Shown one piece after another: positions 33,337 through 45,632 of a stretch of 64,000 nt of DNA. This stretch comes from Charina bottae. Taxonomy: Eukaryota > Chordata > Lepidosauria > Squamata > Charinaidae. The translations under genes and the position numbers were made by a program. Location of the stretch: the NCBI GenBank assembly GCA_023362775.1, contig JALMGJ010000002.1, positions 72,765,414-72,829,413 on the forward strand, given 5' to 3'. How positions within the stretch are numbered: position 1 is the first letter of the stretch; each line of letters begins with the position of its first letter. The notes below the pieces were generated by a model. The model worked only from the letters and a program-made list of their open reading frames with translations, searched no databases and was not told the DNA's origin.

Positions 33337-33691
33337 TCATCTCAGGGGGCGTGGTGGCTCAGCGGGTAAGACACCAGGCTTGTCGATCGGAAGATCGCAA
33401 GTTCGGAGGTTCGAATCCCTAGTCCCGCGTGACGGAGTGAGCTCCCACACTAGCCCCAGCTCTTGCCAACCTAGCAATTCGAAAGCATGCAAATGCAAGT
33501 AGATGAATAGGTACCACTTCGGTGGGAAGGTAACAGCGTTCCACGTGCGTCATGCCGGCCACATGACTATGGAAGCGTCTTCGGACAACGCTGGCTCTTG
33601 GGCTAACAAACGGAGATAAGCACCGGCCCCTAGAGTCGGACACGACTGCACAAATGTGTGTGGGGAACCTTTACCTTTACAGTTCATCTCA
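33337..33691 (+). mobile_element. full-length Sauria-type SINE with TSD
   Basis: SINE body 33345-33683 with tRNA-like head and the same tail as the copy at 32840. The direct repeat tcatctca (33337-33344, 33684-33691) bounds it. It lies about 170 bp downstream of another copy in the same orientation; each appears to have its own flanking repeat, so they are separate insertions. Confidence 0.93.
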
Positions 33692-33883
33692 CTACACATT
33701 GTGAGAAAAACTGATGAACCTTTTTAGGTGCTTGCTCAGTATCATTTCCAAACTCTTACAGAACTTTTGAACTTTGCTTTCCATTATGATTATTTCTCTT
33801 TATGCTGCATGTGACTGTCCTCTGTCAAGTAGGACATGTATCCATCTTACGTCATTAATATTTAATATACTATTTTGTAAGAT

Positions 33884-33921
<38 letters not shown>

Positions 33922-34148
33922 ATTTTATAAATTATTTATAAATTTAATTAATTGTTTTATTAAATTAAATATTAATTTGATATAAATTAAAATTTTAAAC
34001 CAGATAAGACATTTGTCTTTTAGTCTTGACCTTCTACTTTTAAGAACAGCGTGGCACTGAAAAACCCAGTTTGTTCTGTGGTGGCAGCATCCATAACAAA
34101 CCACAATGATACCAAAGTGGTGTGTCTGATTATGTAATTATGCAAAAT
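33692..34148. other. non-coding AT-rich stretch with TA/CA microsatellite
   Basis: A (TA)n(CA)n run lies at 33882-33921, followed by an AT-only segment. No gene seen. Confidence 0.5.
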
Positions 34149-34765
34149 TATTTATTTATTTATTTATTATCAAATTTTGCCACCGCCTGTCTCCCTCTGA
34201 AAGAGGGACTCTGGGCGGTTTACAATAAAACTAAAAAATTAAAATACAATAAAACCACAATACATAAAATATAAATATAAATATAAAATAGAGTCAAGAT
34301 GGAAGTAAAAAGCCATCCCCAAGAATGACTACTCCCCTTCCTGCCCCAAGTGAGATGGCAAAGCCAGGTTTTCAATTTTTCCGGAAGGTCAGGAGAGAGG
34401 GGGCTTGCCTCACTTCTGGGGGAAGAATGTTCCAAAGGGCGGGAGCCACTGCAGAGAAGGCCCGCTTCCTGGGCCCCACCAGACGGCATTCCGTTGTAGA
34501 CGGGGTCCACAACATGCCCTCTCTGCATGACCGGGTGGGACAGGTTGATGTAATGGGGATGAGATGGTCTCTCAGGTAACCTGGACCCATGCCATGTAGG
34601 GCTTTAAAGGTTACAAACAACACCTTGAATTGGACCTGGAAGCAAACTGGTACCCAATGCAGCTCTCGTAGCAAAGGTGTTACATGTGCCAATCTTGGGG
34701 CACCTAAAATTGCCTGCGCGACTGCATTCTGGACCAGCTGTAGCTTCCGGATACTCTTCAAATGC
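34149..34765 (-). mobile_element. L2-like LINE 3' end
   Basis: On the minus strand it reads IRKLQLVQNAVAQAILGAP, ITPLLRELHWVPV-type and FKVLFVTFKALHGMGPGYL, then the 3' UTR with taaaccgcccagagtccc and a TTTA run. ORF2 is open from 34770 to about 34372 and then shifts frame. 5'-truncated. Confidence 0.88.
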
Positions 34766-35051
34766 TGCAATTATGTATGTAGGTTAGTATGTCTGACATA
34801 AACAGGTCTTGGTGTTTACATAATGACATCACACACATACCCCCCTTTCCCCACAGACATCCATGGTCTGTGGCTCCAGACGTTGTAAGCCCCTGCCTTC
34901 CAAGCTTTGAGATGATCTGGGGAAAGTTTTCCTCCAGAGATCTGAGGTACTGGGACTTGGGACTTCTTTCCAGTGCGTCTCCGCCCTCCCCCCGGTGGAA
35001 TTCTTTGTCACAAAGGTCTGATTATGTCACTAATGTGTAAGTTTTTATAGT
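34766..35051. other. short non-coding spacer
   Basis: No feature recognised. Confidence 0.4.
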
Positions 35052-35202
35052 CTCTAAGGCAGTGATTCTCAACCTTTGCCACTTGAAAATATGTGGACTT
35101 CAACTCCCAGAATTCCCCAGCCAGCCATGCGGGCTGGAGAATTCTAGGAGTTGAAGTCCACACATCTTCAAGAGGCCAAGGTTGAGAAACACTGCTCTAA
35201 GG
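35052..35202. mobile_element. palindromic hAT MITE (135 bp) with 8-bp TSD
   Basis: Element 35060-35194 starts cagtgattctcaacc and ends ggttgagaaacactg; the two halves form a long hairpin (gtggacttcaactccc against gagttgaagtccac). The 8-bp duplication ctctaagg lies at 35052-35059 and 35195-35202. Two relatives lie at 43003 and 44668. Confidence 0.93.
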
Positions 35203-35524
35203 TTCTTCACGGCTGTTGGGGTATAAAGGGGCTCATGAGGAGCCTGCTCTTAAAACATGCATGTTCCATTTATTGCAAAATATGAATTTCTTTGTAGGTT
35301 TTATTTTGTCCTCATTACTTAAGGATTGCCTGATTTTATAATATGGGGCAACAGATTCCTATTTTTAAATAAGGAAGGAAAAGCAAATAGATGGAAAACC
35401 TAAAACTCCCTATTAGATAAAACCTATCAGTTGTCCCTGTGGATAAAGAAACTGGTTCTAAGGACAAAATGTATCTTAGGAAGCCAATATGGGACAGAAA
35501 GGAGCTTCAATATTGTATGGAAAT

Positions 35525-35622
35525 ACAACACTAGGGATGGCAACGGCCAACAGGAAGCTCTGGCGTGGGCTGGTCCATGAAGTCACGAAGAGTCGGAAGC
35601 GACTGAACGAATAAACAACAAC
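35525..35622 (+). mobile_element. Bov-B/RTE 3' tail fragment
   Basis: Reads ggctggtccatgaagtcacg, agagtcggaagcgactgaac and gaataaacaacaacaatt. It matches the subfamily seen twice at 8301-8753, in plus orientation. Confidence 0.88.
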
Positions 35623-38582
35623 AATTTCCACTGAAGAGGACATAATACAATATTGCTCCATTTTCTGTTGCAGCCCAAGAGTGATTCACTGGGCTGGAAG
35701 AAGACCTACTCAAAATTTGCCCCTTGCTCTGAATTTACTTGGGATTATTTTCTGATGGCACATTGATCAATGTCCATGCATTAGCTGTTTTCAGATTTGA
35801 TGCCCATCTAGTGAATCCCCATCAGTCATAACCAACATGACCAATAGTTATGCTGGCTGGGATTGATGAAAGCTGTAATTCGACCCATCAGATTCAGAAA
35901 CATATGCTTGTACTAAACACCTACTTCAATAACAGCACAGGCAAGGATTGCCAGAAAATTAGCAAGAGGAAAGGAACAGAGATATAATCTCTGAACTGCA
36001 TCAGATGGGCTACATCCAGCTCCTTTGATCTCTGTCCAGATGAAATCCTTTCATTGTTCATTCAGGTTTGGGTGGGCTGTGGCTGGGCATCTGCAAGATA
36101 CGATTCAAAAGACGTCTCAGATCTAAGTCAGAACACCAGTGTCCCACCAGCAGCAGGCCTATGATGCTGACTTAGCAGAGCCCTCAAAGCCAACTGCAGA
36201 TCCTGAGGTGGGCTTATTCTTTTCAGTCCATCACACTGTGCAATCTATTCTTGCTCTAAATGCTTGTTGGCCTGGTTTGGACCTCATACTGAGACTACAG
36301 TTCAGTGCACAATGAATGCATGTAGCCTCCCCAGTTTATGCCTCCTCCTCCTCCAGTCTGTACTAAAATCTAACTAGATTTCACATGGGAACATTGAAAT
36401 CTTGCTAGTTTTTAGTGATCTAATGAGATGTTGCCTCTTTTTAAAAAATGAAAGTTATATACCTGTTTACATTTTTATTTAATTTGGGGTTTCCACATTA
36501 CTACTGGAGGTTGTATTGTGGCTAGACCTGAGAAATTTTTATTAATTTTATTGTTTCTGAAGCTGACTTGTTATCACCAAACATAGATAACATTAACTGC
36601 AAACTAAGCTTTGGACAATGCCTTATTTTTGTCACTGTGTATATGCAAATGTCTTTCATGGTTATACTCTGCTGAAGATACTTTCCCTTCTGAACCCCAT
36701 GAACAGACTAGCCTGTATTGGCAGGAAGATCATGTGCAATAAGCAGAACATACAAGCAGGCATCATCGACTGAGATCAGGGATGTCTGTTAGAGACCACT
36801 AACACATTTTGTAAAGCAGAGCCAGATGGGTCGAACACAGGAGCCAGCCAAGTATTACAAGGAAGGAAATAAAGCTATGGTCAGTCTCACCAGCTACTTG
36901 GTTGGATTTGTGGAAACTTTAATTCCTGGTCCATAGTATGATAATCTCCCTCTAAGCTTTGGAAGCATTTGATGCCACTCCTGATTAGCTTCATCTCAGA
37001 GGTTCTCACTTTTTCCTTTACCTCCTCAGTCTCCGGGGAATCCACGAGAAGAGTTCTCTCACTGGCACCAGAGAAAATCCTTTCCTTACCTCGATTGGTA
37101 ATCAAAGCAGGCTGAACTGGATGTTGCTTTTGGCAATCACAACATCGGTAGCAGTGGAGATTGCAAATCAGTGGGGAACACAATTGCACTCTGTGAAGAA
37201 TGCAGCTAAACTGGGTGAGCTGGAGAGGAAGGTTTCTGTTTTTGGGGCCCAGGAGACTAGCTGAGCGGGCTGTGGGTTGGGAAGACCTTGGCAAACAGTT
37301 CAAGAACTCTTGCTTTGAACAGGCAGGAAGGAAGGATTTTGCATCTGGCTAGGGAGAGACTCAAGATTTCTCTATCTTTAATGTTATGAGCAGCAGGTCA
37401 GCTTGTATTTATGCTGCATGAGTCAAATCTGCATCCCTGTGTCTCTGAGAACACTTCACCATATGGTTGTGTTATAAACTCAGCTACAGCTAAAATCAAT
37501 CAGAAACGGACCACCCTGAGTGGAGATCCACAAATACATGGCGCTGGACAGGAGCTTTTCTCTTCTTGCCTTTCTGCCTATCCTGATCCTAATAAATTCC
37601 TCTCCAGTAGGATTCCTGGACTTCTAGCTGTTGTCAGCCTTGTTCCCAGCCCTTGTAACCTCCCTTGTTCCCAGCCTGCTAATCATGTTGGATTGGGCTG
37701 GTGGAACCTGTGGTCTAACAACTTCAGGAGAGCCAGGTCAGAAGTTTCACACCCCTTTTCTACAATATCAGCAATTTGGTAATATTACTGAAGCAGGATA
37801 GGTCAGCCCCCAGTGCATTTTTTTCTAGGCAGAATGGAAAGCTAATTATTGGCTAGGAAATGTGTATAGATTTTTACAACTTTATTCCGTCTTTCCTTTG
37901 GGAGTTCAAAGCACCACATCTGGCTCAAGGTTCTTCCCCTCTTTTTATCCTGGCAGAAACAACCCCATGAGGTAGGTTCAGCTGAGAAACAGTGACTGGC
38001 CAAAGGAAGGTAGGAGGCTGTTAATGTTCTTTCTTTCCTTGTTTCTGACAGATTTTCTGCTCCTTTTCCTCCCTTCTGTTTGGACATGTGGGCAGTTGGA
38101 AAAAAGAAAAAAAAAGGGAATAACGCAGAGTGCCTTGGGAAGACCTGTTTTTAGAGAATTAACAACCTCTCTCAACCCTTTTCATACAACCCAGTTGAGT
38201 CCAGGGCAACTGCAGGCCAAGATTAAGTGCTATTACTTAGTTTTCAGAATTAGTTGTGTGTATTCTGGTCACCACGTAACAGCTTTGCTTGACTCCGTTA
38301 AACATATTGTATGAATTTTATGGCTTGAGGGTGGCTTGCAATCTGGATCGCTCTGATCCAAGTCCAACATTTAAACCACTACACCACCCTGGCTCTCATG
38401 GTAAAGACCAAAAATCCAGATGCCCCAGACCGATGTGTGACTGTTGAGGCAGCAGAGAAGAGCAGAGCAGGAGGAGCAGAGAGGCATTCCAGTAATGGGC
38501 TGGGAGAAGGCACAAGGAAGACTTCTGAGAGGAAGAAAACTAGAGGTATTTAGCAAGGAAAAGCAATGAAGACGGCTTGCAG
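35623..38582. other. unique-looking stretch without a confirmed gene
   Basis: The longest frame (36887-37303, minus) contains NLHCYRCCDCQKQHP and has a gtaagg donor-like word inside, but no family or reading-frame support; not called. No repeat family recognised. Confidence 0.35.
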
Positions 38583-38946
38583 TAGTTTATTATTTATTTA
38601 TTATTATTCTATTTATTTTCTATCTCACCTTTATTATTTTTATATACAACTCAAGGCGGCAAACATACCTAACACTCCTTCCTCCTCCTCTTTTCCCCAC
38701 AACAACAACCCTGTGAGGTGAGTTGGGCTGAGAGAGAATGACTGGCCCAAGGTCACCCAGCCGGCTTTCATGCCTAAGGCGGGACTAGAACTCTCAGTCT
38801 CCTGATTTGCTATTGGCTCCTTCCTAAGGCTGAGAGAGAGGGACTGGCCCAAGGTCACCCAGCCAGCTTTCATGCCTCAGGCGGGACTAGAACTCTCAGT
38901 CTCCTGATTTCTAGCCCGTTGCCTTAACCACTAGACCAAACTGGCT
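38583..38946 (-). mobile_element. MIR-like CORE-SINE, two 102-bp core units
   Basis: Minus strand: head gagccagtttggtctagtgg (right end), then the core ggctgggtgaccttgggcca appearing twice with a period of exactly 102 bp (tgagagaga at 38729 and 38831). The tail cctcacagggttgttgttgt... and ataaaggtgagatagaaaat follow. The CORE-like block resembles MIR-type SINEs. Confidence 0.88.
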
Positions 38947-39984
38947 CTCTCAGCAATCCTTCATCTATACCTACTGGGAATCTGGAACTGCTCCTGAAAT
39001 CGTGCTCATTTCCTTATTTGAGTAAAATAATCCCTGGCTATTTTTGCCTGCTGCCATGACCCAACCTGCTTTTCAGATGCCATGGCTATGCCTTGGCATA
39101 TCCTCATGTTGGAATGGGAGATTATGCTAAGATCCATGTTTGTTTATAGATTTTAGCAGCCATTGGCTTTCTTGTTGGCACTGCCACGAGGAAGTGGATT
39201 GCAGGAAGGTGCCAAAGTTCTAAGGCTCTGATCCAGGCCATCCTCTTTGCACCTGTGCCATCTGGGTTTGTGATTCACAAACGCAGAGTTAACTGGGAGA
39301 GGAGTCATGCCATTTACCTGCAGGTCTTATTCTAACCTCAGCTCCTCCACTTTGTCACTTTTTGAGGTACAAGATGGAAAATCCAGTTTTCTTCTCTGCA
39401 ACCGTGGGATAGATATATTCCACATCTCATAATTTTCCAGTAAGTTACACATAAATGTTTCAAATGTCACTAGTACAACCCAGATGTCATGTATGCAACT
39501 TGTTATCTGGCATCGGAAAGAAAGAGAAAGACAATCCAGATTTTTTTTCTTTATTGGATGTTTCTACTCATGTAGTTTGAAGTTGCTAATTATCCGGATC
39601 AGGTTATTTTTGTTCCTTGGGAACAACACATGATTCATGCCTCGTCTGGTTTCCTGCAGTTTTATTAATTATTTTGTTTGCTTACTGTAGACATTTACGC
39701 CTCTCTTCTTTAAAAATTGTAGTTTTTTAAAAAGACGCTCTGTGATTAGAAACATTCTTACCAACTAGTTTAAATTCAACAAATCCTGGCTTGTCTACTC
39801 AAAGCCAAGTCTTAGAATTCAACGGGACTTACTCCTAGACAAGAATGGATAGTAGTTTCCCCCAGCCTAATAATAGTGACTCCACAGCTGTGATCTGAGA
39901 ATTATTTTGGCTGAAATATAATGTCCCAGTAGTGCTTTTAATGGATAGTAACCTGAAACATCCTCCTAGAGCTGAACAGGCCTC
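38947..39984. other. non-coding stretch
   Basis: No gene or repeat family recognised. Confidence 0.4.
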
Positions 39985-40540
39985 ATTACAGGTAGTCCTC
40001 ACTTAACTATGGCAATTGGGACCAGAATTTCTGTCACTAAGTGATGCAGTTGTAAAGCGTGATGTCATGTGACCATGCTGCTTAGCAACGGCAGTCCCGG
40101 AAGTCCCGGTTACCGTCATTAAGTGAATCACTGTGAATCGTTAAGCAAGGACCTCGTGACCGCGACTTCCAACTTCCTGCTGGCTTCCCCATTGACTTTT
40201 TATTTTTATTTTGTTTATTGATTTTCTATCCCACCGTTATTATTTTTATAAATAACTCAAGGCGGCCAACATAGCTAATATGCCTTCCTCCTGTTCTTTT
40301 CCCCTCAACAGCAACCCTGTGAGGTGAGTTGGGCTGAGGGTGAGTGACTGGCCCAAGGTCACCCAGCCGGCTTTGCTTGTGGGAAGCTGGCGGGGAAGGC
40401 TGCAAATCGAGATCATGTGACTGAAGGATGCTGCGACAGTGGGAACTTAGAGGACCAGTTCTAAGTACCACTCGTTCAGTGCCATCGTAAGTTTGAAAGT
40501 TGCTGAACGAGTGTTCATTAACCGAGGATCACCTATACAT
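39985..40540. mobile_element. Tigger/mariner-like DNA element split by a SINE
   Basis: Starts caggtagtcctcacttaacta and ends with the related inverted end accgaggatcaccta, next to TA on both sides. Inside, cactaagtgatg and cattaagtgaatc words repeat. The structure fits a non-autonomous Tc1/mariner-Tigger element (TA target). A MIR-like SINE sits at about 40199-40376. No transposase. Confidence 0.7.
40199..40376 (-). mobile_element. MIR-like SINE, head missing
   Basis: Contains the tail ttttctatcccaccgttatt and caactcaaggcggcc region, cctgtgaggtgagttgggct and part of the core (gtgactggcccaaggtcacccagcc), stopping within the core. Inserted in the Tigger-like element at ttgactttt/gctttgctt. Confidence 0.8.
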
Positions 40541-42281
40541 GTACTAGACTGAATCCTCTTCCCCATAAAGTCTCTTGCATATGGTATGCTGATCTGTTCT
40601 GTAAGGTTGGGGGAACCGCAAGAACTGATTTCAGGGGCATCAGGGGACGGTTGGAGGAAAGAAGGTGAAGATAACCTTCCCTCGTGGAACAGCAACTCTG
40701 CTTGCATAATGTTGGAGGTGTGTGAGGTTACCCCACCCCAACCCCATGCATTACTGATCTTGGAAATCTTATATTTCCTTCCTGGCAGGCAATTTTTTTT
40801 TCATTTTCTTTCTTTTTTAAAAAAATGTGTACAGGAGACTTATCTCTGTCCAATTTAGCATAACATGTAAACCGACTTAGATACTGTAAGCTGCCGGCTT
40901 GCTGTACAGTATGTGATAGCAAAGGTATGTCAATATGGAGTTGCTAAAGCAGTAAGACATTTAGTTGTTTGCTGATTCCATTCATAAGGTAGGCATGAAG
41001 AACGTATGAGAACCAGCAATCAGGGATAAGCAAGCAAGATGTCTTGCAGATGTTTTGGACGCCACAGCTCACAGTGGCAGGAGGCTTTCTCTGTTAATCT
41101 TCGATGTGGAGCCAGGGACTGACCAGTTGATCAGATGCTGCGATTTGGAATATGGTATCCTGGCTGGCTAAAGCATTCTCTCTTTCCCTTTGTGCCAAGC
41201 ATTGGTTGCAGGAATCCTTTCACACTAAGTTAGGTAAGGAGGACACTGGCACATACATTTCTTTCTGGCAAAGCCATTTTGCCAGGCCCAAGTTGCAGCT
41301 CCTTGCCTTCACATTTTCAGACCAATGGTTTATTTTGGAGTGTGGTGCTAGCAATGTGCAGGGTCCCTGCAGCTTACATTGCCATTTCCCCCCATTATAA
41401 CACCATTTTCCACACCAGCCCACAGCCCTTTGAGCTCCAGACTCTCTGTCTGCTCATGAGCAAAATATTACCTCACCAACCTGGATATAACCCAGTGCAC
41501 ACAAGCCAACTAAAAACGCCATCTTTTAACAGCACAGGAAACTAAATGCAAAAACTCTTGCAATAGTTTCTTTGTGTAGCTGGCATGATACAGCTCGTCC
41601 TGGGTGTTCTCTTTAATTTGGCATGTTTTGGATGAAAGCCTGCTCTAGAAAGAGGACAGGCCAGACATAGTACCCGCCCTGCCCCTCCAAGGTGAATTAC
41701 TATCTGTTACCATGGGAACCCCTTCCCTGTAAAGTTCCACACAGAACGACTTCATATCTCTCCAAAAGAGGCAGACTGTGCCATCCTGCTTAGTTGTTTC
41801 AACCTGGTTTCATAGCTTGAATGAGGTTATGCTATTTGGGATGTGGTTTTCGTATTCTCGTGAAATGCAGTGACATTTGCTATTGAAAGCTATTTACAAT
41901 ATCTTTCTAGTTTCACATACAGAACTTTTCTCTCCAGCAAACAAATACTTTGGGTAGCAAGTCTTAATTTCTATTAATTTAAACAAATGAATGTGAAGAG
42001 TCTTTTTGGTGGTATCTCCACTTCTTTGTCAAGCCCTCCCCGAGGAAATAGGCACAGCTCCAACTTTGCTAGCCATTGGGAGACTTATAAATACATCTTT
42101 GCTCTAGACTACACAATTAGGGTTAATGTGCTCTGCTTTTCATTATGCTTTACCCTGCCTATTTGATTTTTTTTTAATTTATGTTTTGAAAATTGCTTTT
42201 ATGTTTTATGTACTGTTAAACTATAATCTTTCTGACAGAGTTTGGTAGCACGTTTTTAACCCCACAAGAAAGCTATAAATA
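40541..42281. other. unique-looking stretch
   Basis: No gene, exon pair or repeat family recognised. Confidence 0.4.
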
Positions 42282-42380
42282 CATGGTCTGGCAATGAAAT
42301 ATGTTGAATCTAAACATCCCTTTGCATAACTTTAGTTTAAAGGGATGTTTAGATTCAACATATTTCATTGCCAGACCATG
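42282..42380. repeat. perfect 42-bp inverted repeat (hairpin)
   Basis: Left arm 42282-42323 (catggtctggcaatgaaata...) is the exact reverse complement of 42339-42380; the loop is the 15 bases gcataactttagttt. No mismatch in 42 bp. It does not match the other MITE families here and has no visible flanking duplication. Confidence 0.97.
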
Positions 42381-42994
42381 CACATTTGGAGACTACATAA
42401 AAACCGCAGAGCAAGAGTGACTGTTTCTTTGTCAGGACACAGGAATAGGCGCTATCAGTAAGAAGCCTAGGGTGATTTTCCTCTCAGTTACAATGCTGTC
42501 GCCATATTAATATTAATGCATATGTTGGCATTAGCAGCAGGAAAATCGCCCAAAAGTGAAGTATATGGCTCAAGCTCATAGACCTGCCTTTAAAAACATA
42601 ACACCCAGGTATTAGCATTTTGGGGAGGAGGGGAAATGGGCTCAACAAGTCTTAACTGCTCAGAATACTTTGGGGAGATGCAATTTGGAAATTCCATTAT
42701 GCACAAAATGCAGAGAGAGAGAACTTTCTACCAAGTTAGCATAACTTATTTATGTTCAATTTTTAATATGCCTTTTCAACAGATTCTTCCAGAGTTTTGC
42801 AAGAATAATTTAAACATGACTAATAACATCATATAAGTGATAAAAGCAGCACAATCTAAACATAGAAATAAATCACATTTAATTGGAAATTCTGGAAAAT
42901 TTATGATCCTTAATTCTGTGCAAATAACATTAAAGTTGGCACCAGGAGAGCTTCTCTGGAGAATGTTTCCCACAGGCAGTAAACCATCACTAAG

Positions 42995-43158
42995 GTGTAG
43001 ACCAGTGTTTCTCAACCTTGGCAACTTTAAGATGTGTGGAATTCTGGGAGTTGAAGTCCACACATCTTAAAGTTGCCAAGGTTGAGAAACACTGGGCTAA
43101 AGAGAGGGTGGGAAGGTCAAGGTTAAGGTTCCTCAGGTTGAGAAACACTGGTGTAGAC
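42995..43158. mobile_element. palindromic hAT MITE, composite copy
   Basis: Element 43003-43150 is flanked by gtgtagac (42995-43002, 43151-43158). A complete cagtgtttctcaacc...ggttgagaaacactg hairpin occupies 43003-43096. A second ggttgagaaacactg end follows at 43136-43150, just before the duplication. The first hairpin has lost its central loop. Confidence 0.88.
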
Positions 43159-43470
43159 GTTGTAGGAGGAGAGCTGTGTTAGTCCACGGTGGCAAAAAAT
43201 CAGGAGTATAGTAGCACCTTTTCCAACTAACAAATTTTATTAAAAGGAAAAAGGTAATTTTGCACAAGTACAAAATTTCAATTACAAAATTTCAATGGGC
43301 TGATTCCCAGCCCTGAAAGCCTATTAAGAGCAGAACCTAAACTTTAAATTAGGTCTGTCGATGGGATCATCCCATTCTTCAAGGAAAGATAATTTTGGGG
43401 GAAAAAATCTACCCCCAGTAGTTCTTCCTCAGTTCTAGCAGCTCTTTAAAGATGAATGAGCTTTCTGCAA
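43159..43470. repeat. reptile-type dispersed repeat, unclassified
   Basis: The stretch agctgtgttagtccacggtg, agtatagtagcacc, ctaacaaattttatta resembles a dispersed sequence I associate with reptile genomes, but I cannot name the family. No coding frame. Confidence 0.35.
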
Positions 43471-43549
43471 TGACCACATAGTAACGGGGAATGACGGGGT
43501 GGTGGTGCAGAAGTCAGCATCGATCCTTTCCTCTTATCTTTATGGATTG

Positions 43550-43890
43550 AGAGCCAGTTTGGTCTAGTGGTTAAGGCAACGGGCTAGAAACCAGGAGTCT
43601 GTGAGTTCTAGTCCCGCCTTAGGCATGAAAGCCGGCTGGGTGACCTTGGGCCAGTCCCTCTCTCTCAGCCCTAGGAAGGAGCCAATGGGAAACCAGGAGA
43701 CTCAGAGTTCCAGTCCCGCCTTAGGCATGAAAGCCGGCTGGGTGACCTTGGGCCAGTCACTGTCTCTCAGCCCAACTCACCTCACAGGGTGGTGGTTGTG
43801 GGGAAAATAGGGGGAGGAAGGAGTATTTGGTATGTTCGTCACCTTGAGTTATTTATAAAAATAATAAAGACGGGATAGAAAATAAATTTA
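43550..43890 (+). mobile_element. MIR-like CORE-SINE, two 102-bp core units
   Basis: Head gagccagtttggtctagtgg at 43550, then gtcccgcc at 43612 and again at 43714 (period 102), each with ggctgggtgaccttgggcca. The tail cctcacagggtggtggttgt, cgtcaccttgagttatttat and gacgggatagaaaataaat follows. Confidence 0.9.
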
Positions 43891-44659
43891 AAAAATAATG
43901 ATAAACGTGGAAGTGTATTGCAGTGCCTTAAAAATGCCACAGGGATTTACTGGGGGAGGGGAGGGGAGGGGATGAAGGGATGCAAGCAGCATTTTTAATC
44001 ACCCCTTTGTGTGCTACATTTATTTTTTTAGAAGAGGCAATAAAGCAGTGGATCTGAAAATAAAATGTTACATATTTCCTTTTAACAGAACTGTTCCTGC
44101 TGAGAATTGCAGCCCAGTGTCTGTCTTCTTGTTCCTGTTTTACCATATTCCTTTCACACCCATTAATTTTTTCATTGTTGTTGCTGAGCACACATATTTT
44201 TGCATATTGAGTATGCCTAAGATTGATAGTTGATTGGTCTTTCTTGATTGCCTGTCTTTCTTTTTGCCCTACATTTCCCCCCTACGTTTTGTGGATTTCT
44301 ACGAATTTGGGAAATTGCTAAACAGACTGATATTGGCCATCTTAATTTTCAGTTCTTTTTAGCTCCACTTCTGGCAGCCTTTCTGCAGCAGAGTTTGTCA
44401 TTAAAAGGATTTATAATGAATTAGACTGCAGATTTGCATAACATATAGGTCATACAGATATATTATTTTTATGACCTATGCAAATATTATATACATAGGG
44501 CAGACTTCATAAATGATGTTTTCACTATGAAGTGATAACTTTTCCATGGGTCATGTCCTAAGAGGCAAGTGCTGCCTTTGTATCAAGGACTGTGCAGAAT
44601 CTTTGTCCAGGGAAGTACATCTCTGATAGAAATAATACAGTTGAATCTAAATATCTATA

Positions 44660-44810
44660 CTATAAGTCAGTGTTTCTCAACCTTGGCAACTTTAAGATGT
44701 GTGGACTTCAACTTCCAGAATTCCCCAGGCAGCATGGCTTACTGGGGAATTCTGGGAGTTGAAGTCCACACATCTTAAAGTTGCTAAGGTTGAGAAACAT
44801 TGCTATAAGT
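44660..44810. mobile_element. palindromic hAT MITE (135 bp) with 8-bp TSD
   Basis: Element 44668-44802 has ends cagtgtttctcaacc and ggttgagaaacattg and the 8-bp duplication ctataagt (44660-44667, 44803-44810). The two halves pair almost completely. Confidence 0.94.
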
Positions 44811-45559
44811 TCTCCACAAATATTCCATATCCATATCCCAATGTTTAGGGTCCACTTGATTTTTAAAAGAGTGGAACATTAATCCAAAGGACACATTTGT
44901 ACAGTCTTAACCTGCAAAGTTTCAAATACACAGTTTGGACTCTGGAGATACTACTGGATTGAAAAAGTTGCACTGATTACAGGGTAATCTAGCCTGATGG
45001 TATCCTTTAACTGGCAGTCCTATCAGTTATACAGTGGCCTGACAAACTCATCTCACACTCTATAGTTGAACAAGCATTTTGTTGCTGGGATCCTAAGTGG
45101 AGGACTGTTTAGAAATTTGGACCATGTATATAGCTTATATGTTTAATTTTCTACTTTTTCTATTGTTAAGTAAAATGTTATATGGCACAAAGTAAATATA
45201 TACATAATACTAGTTATGATGAGTATAAAAGGGATATGTGCTTTTGTGGGTTTTTTTATTTTCTCTCTCCCCCCCCCCTTTAAATTTTTTTTCTTTTATC
45301 TCTTTGCATAGTCAAATAAAATTAATTCCCTTATCCTATCAGGCAGAGCTTTCACTCACCACCTGCTACTAACTAAAATTGCTGTCCCTAACATGCTGAA
45401 ACACCTTCAAAAAGGACACTGGGTTTGCATACTTGCTTTTCTAATCACTTCGGGATATTATTTGTTAACTGCTTTTCAGCTATTAGGAACCTTTGGAACA
45501 ACAAGTTTTACAGCATCAGGCGAGTTACCTTCAATCCTTAGTGAAAGAAGTTTTAAATA

Positions 45560-45632
45560 CAAATTTATTTATTTATTTATTTATTTATTATTTGGATTTA
45601 TCCCCGCCCATCTCTACCATGGTAGACTCTGG
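45560..45632 (-). mobile_element. L2-like 3' UTR fragment
   Basis: A TTTA run followed by ggatttatccccgcccatct and agactctggg is the terminal piece of the L2-like family. It may mark a separate short insertion within the L1-like stretch. Confidence 0.65.

Noticed and set aside
35060..35194. miRNA precursor
   Set aside because: The hairpin is a hAT MITE with an 8-bp duplication and two relatives in the window.
36887..37303. 138-codon minus-strand ORF with a donor-like gtaagg
   Set aside because: No recognisable domain, no acceptor in a suitable place, no partner exon.
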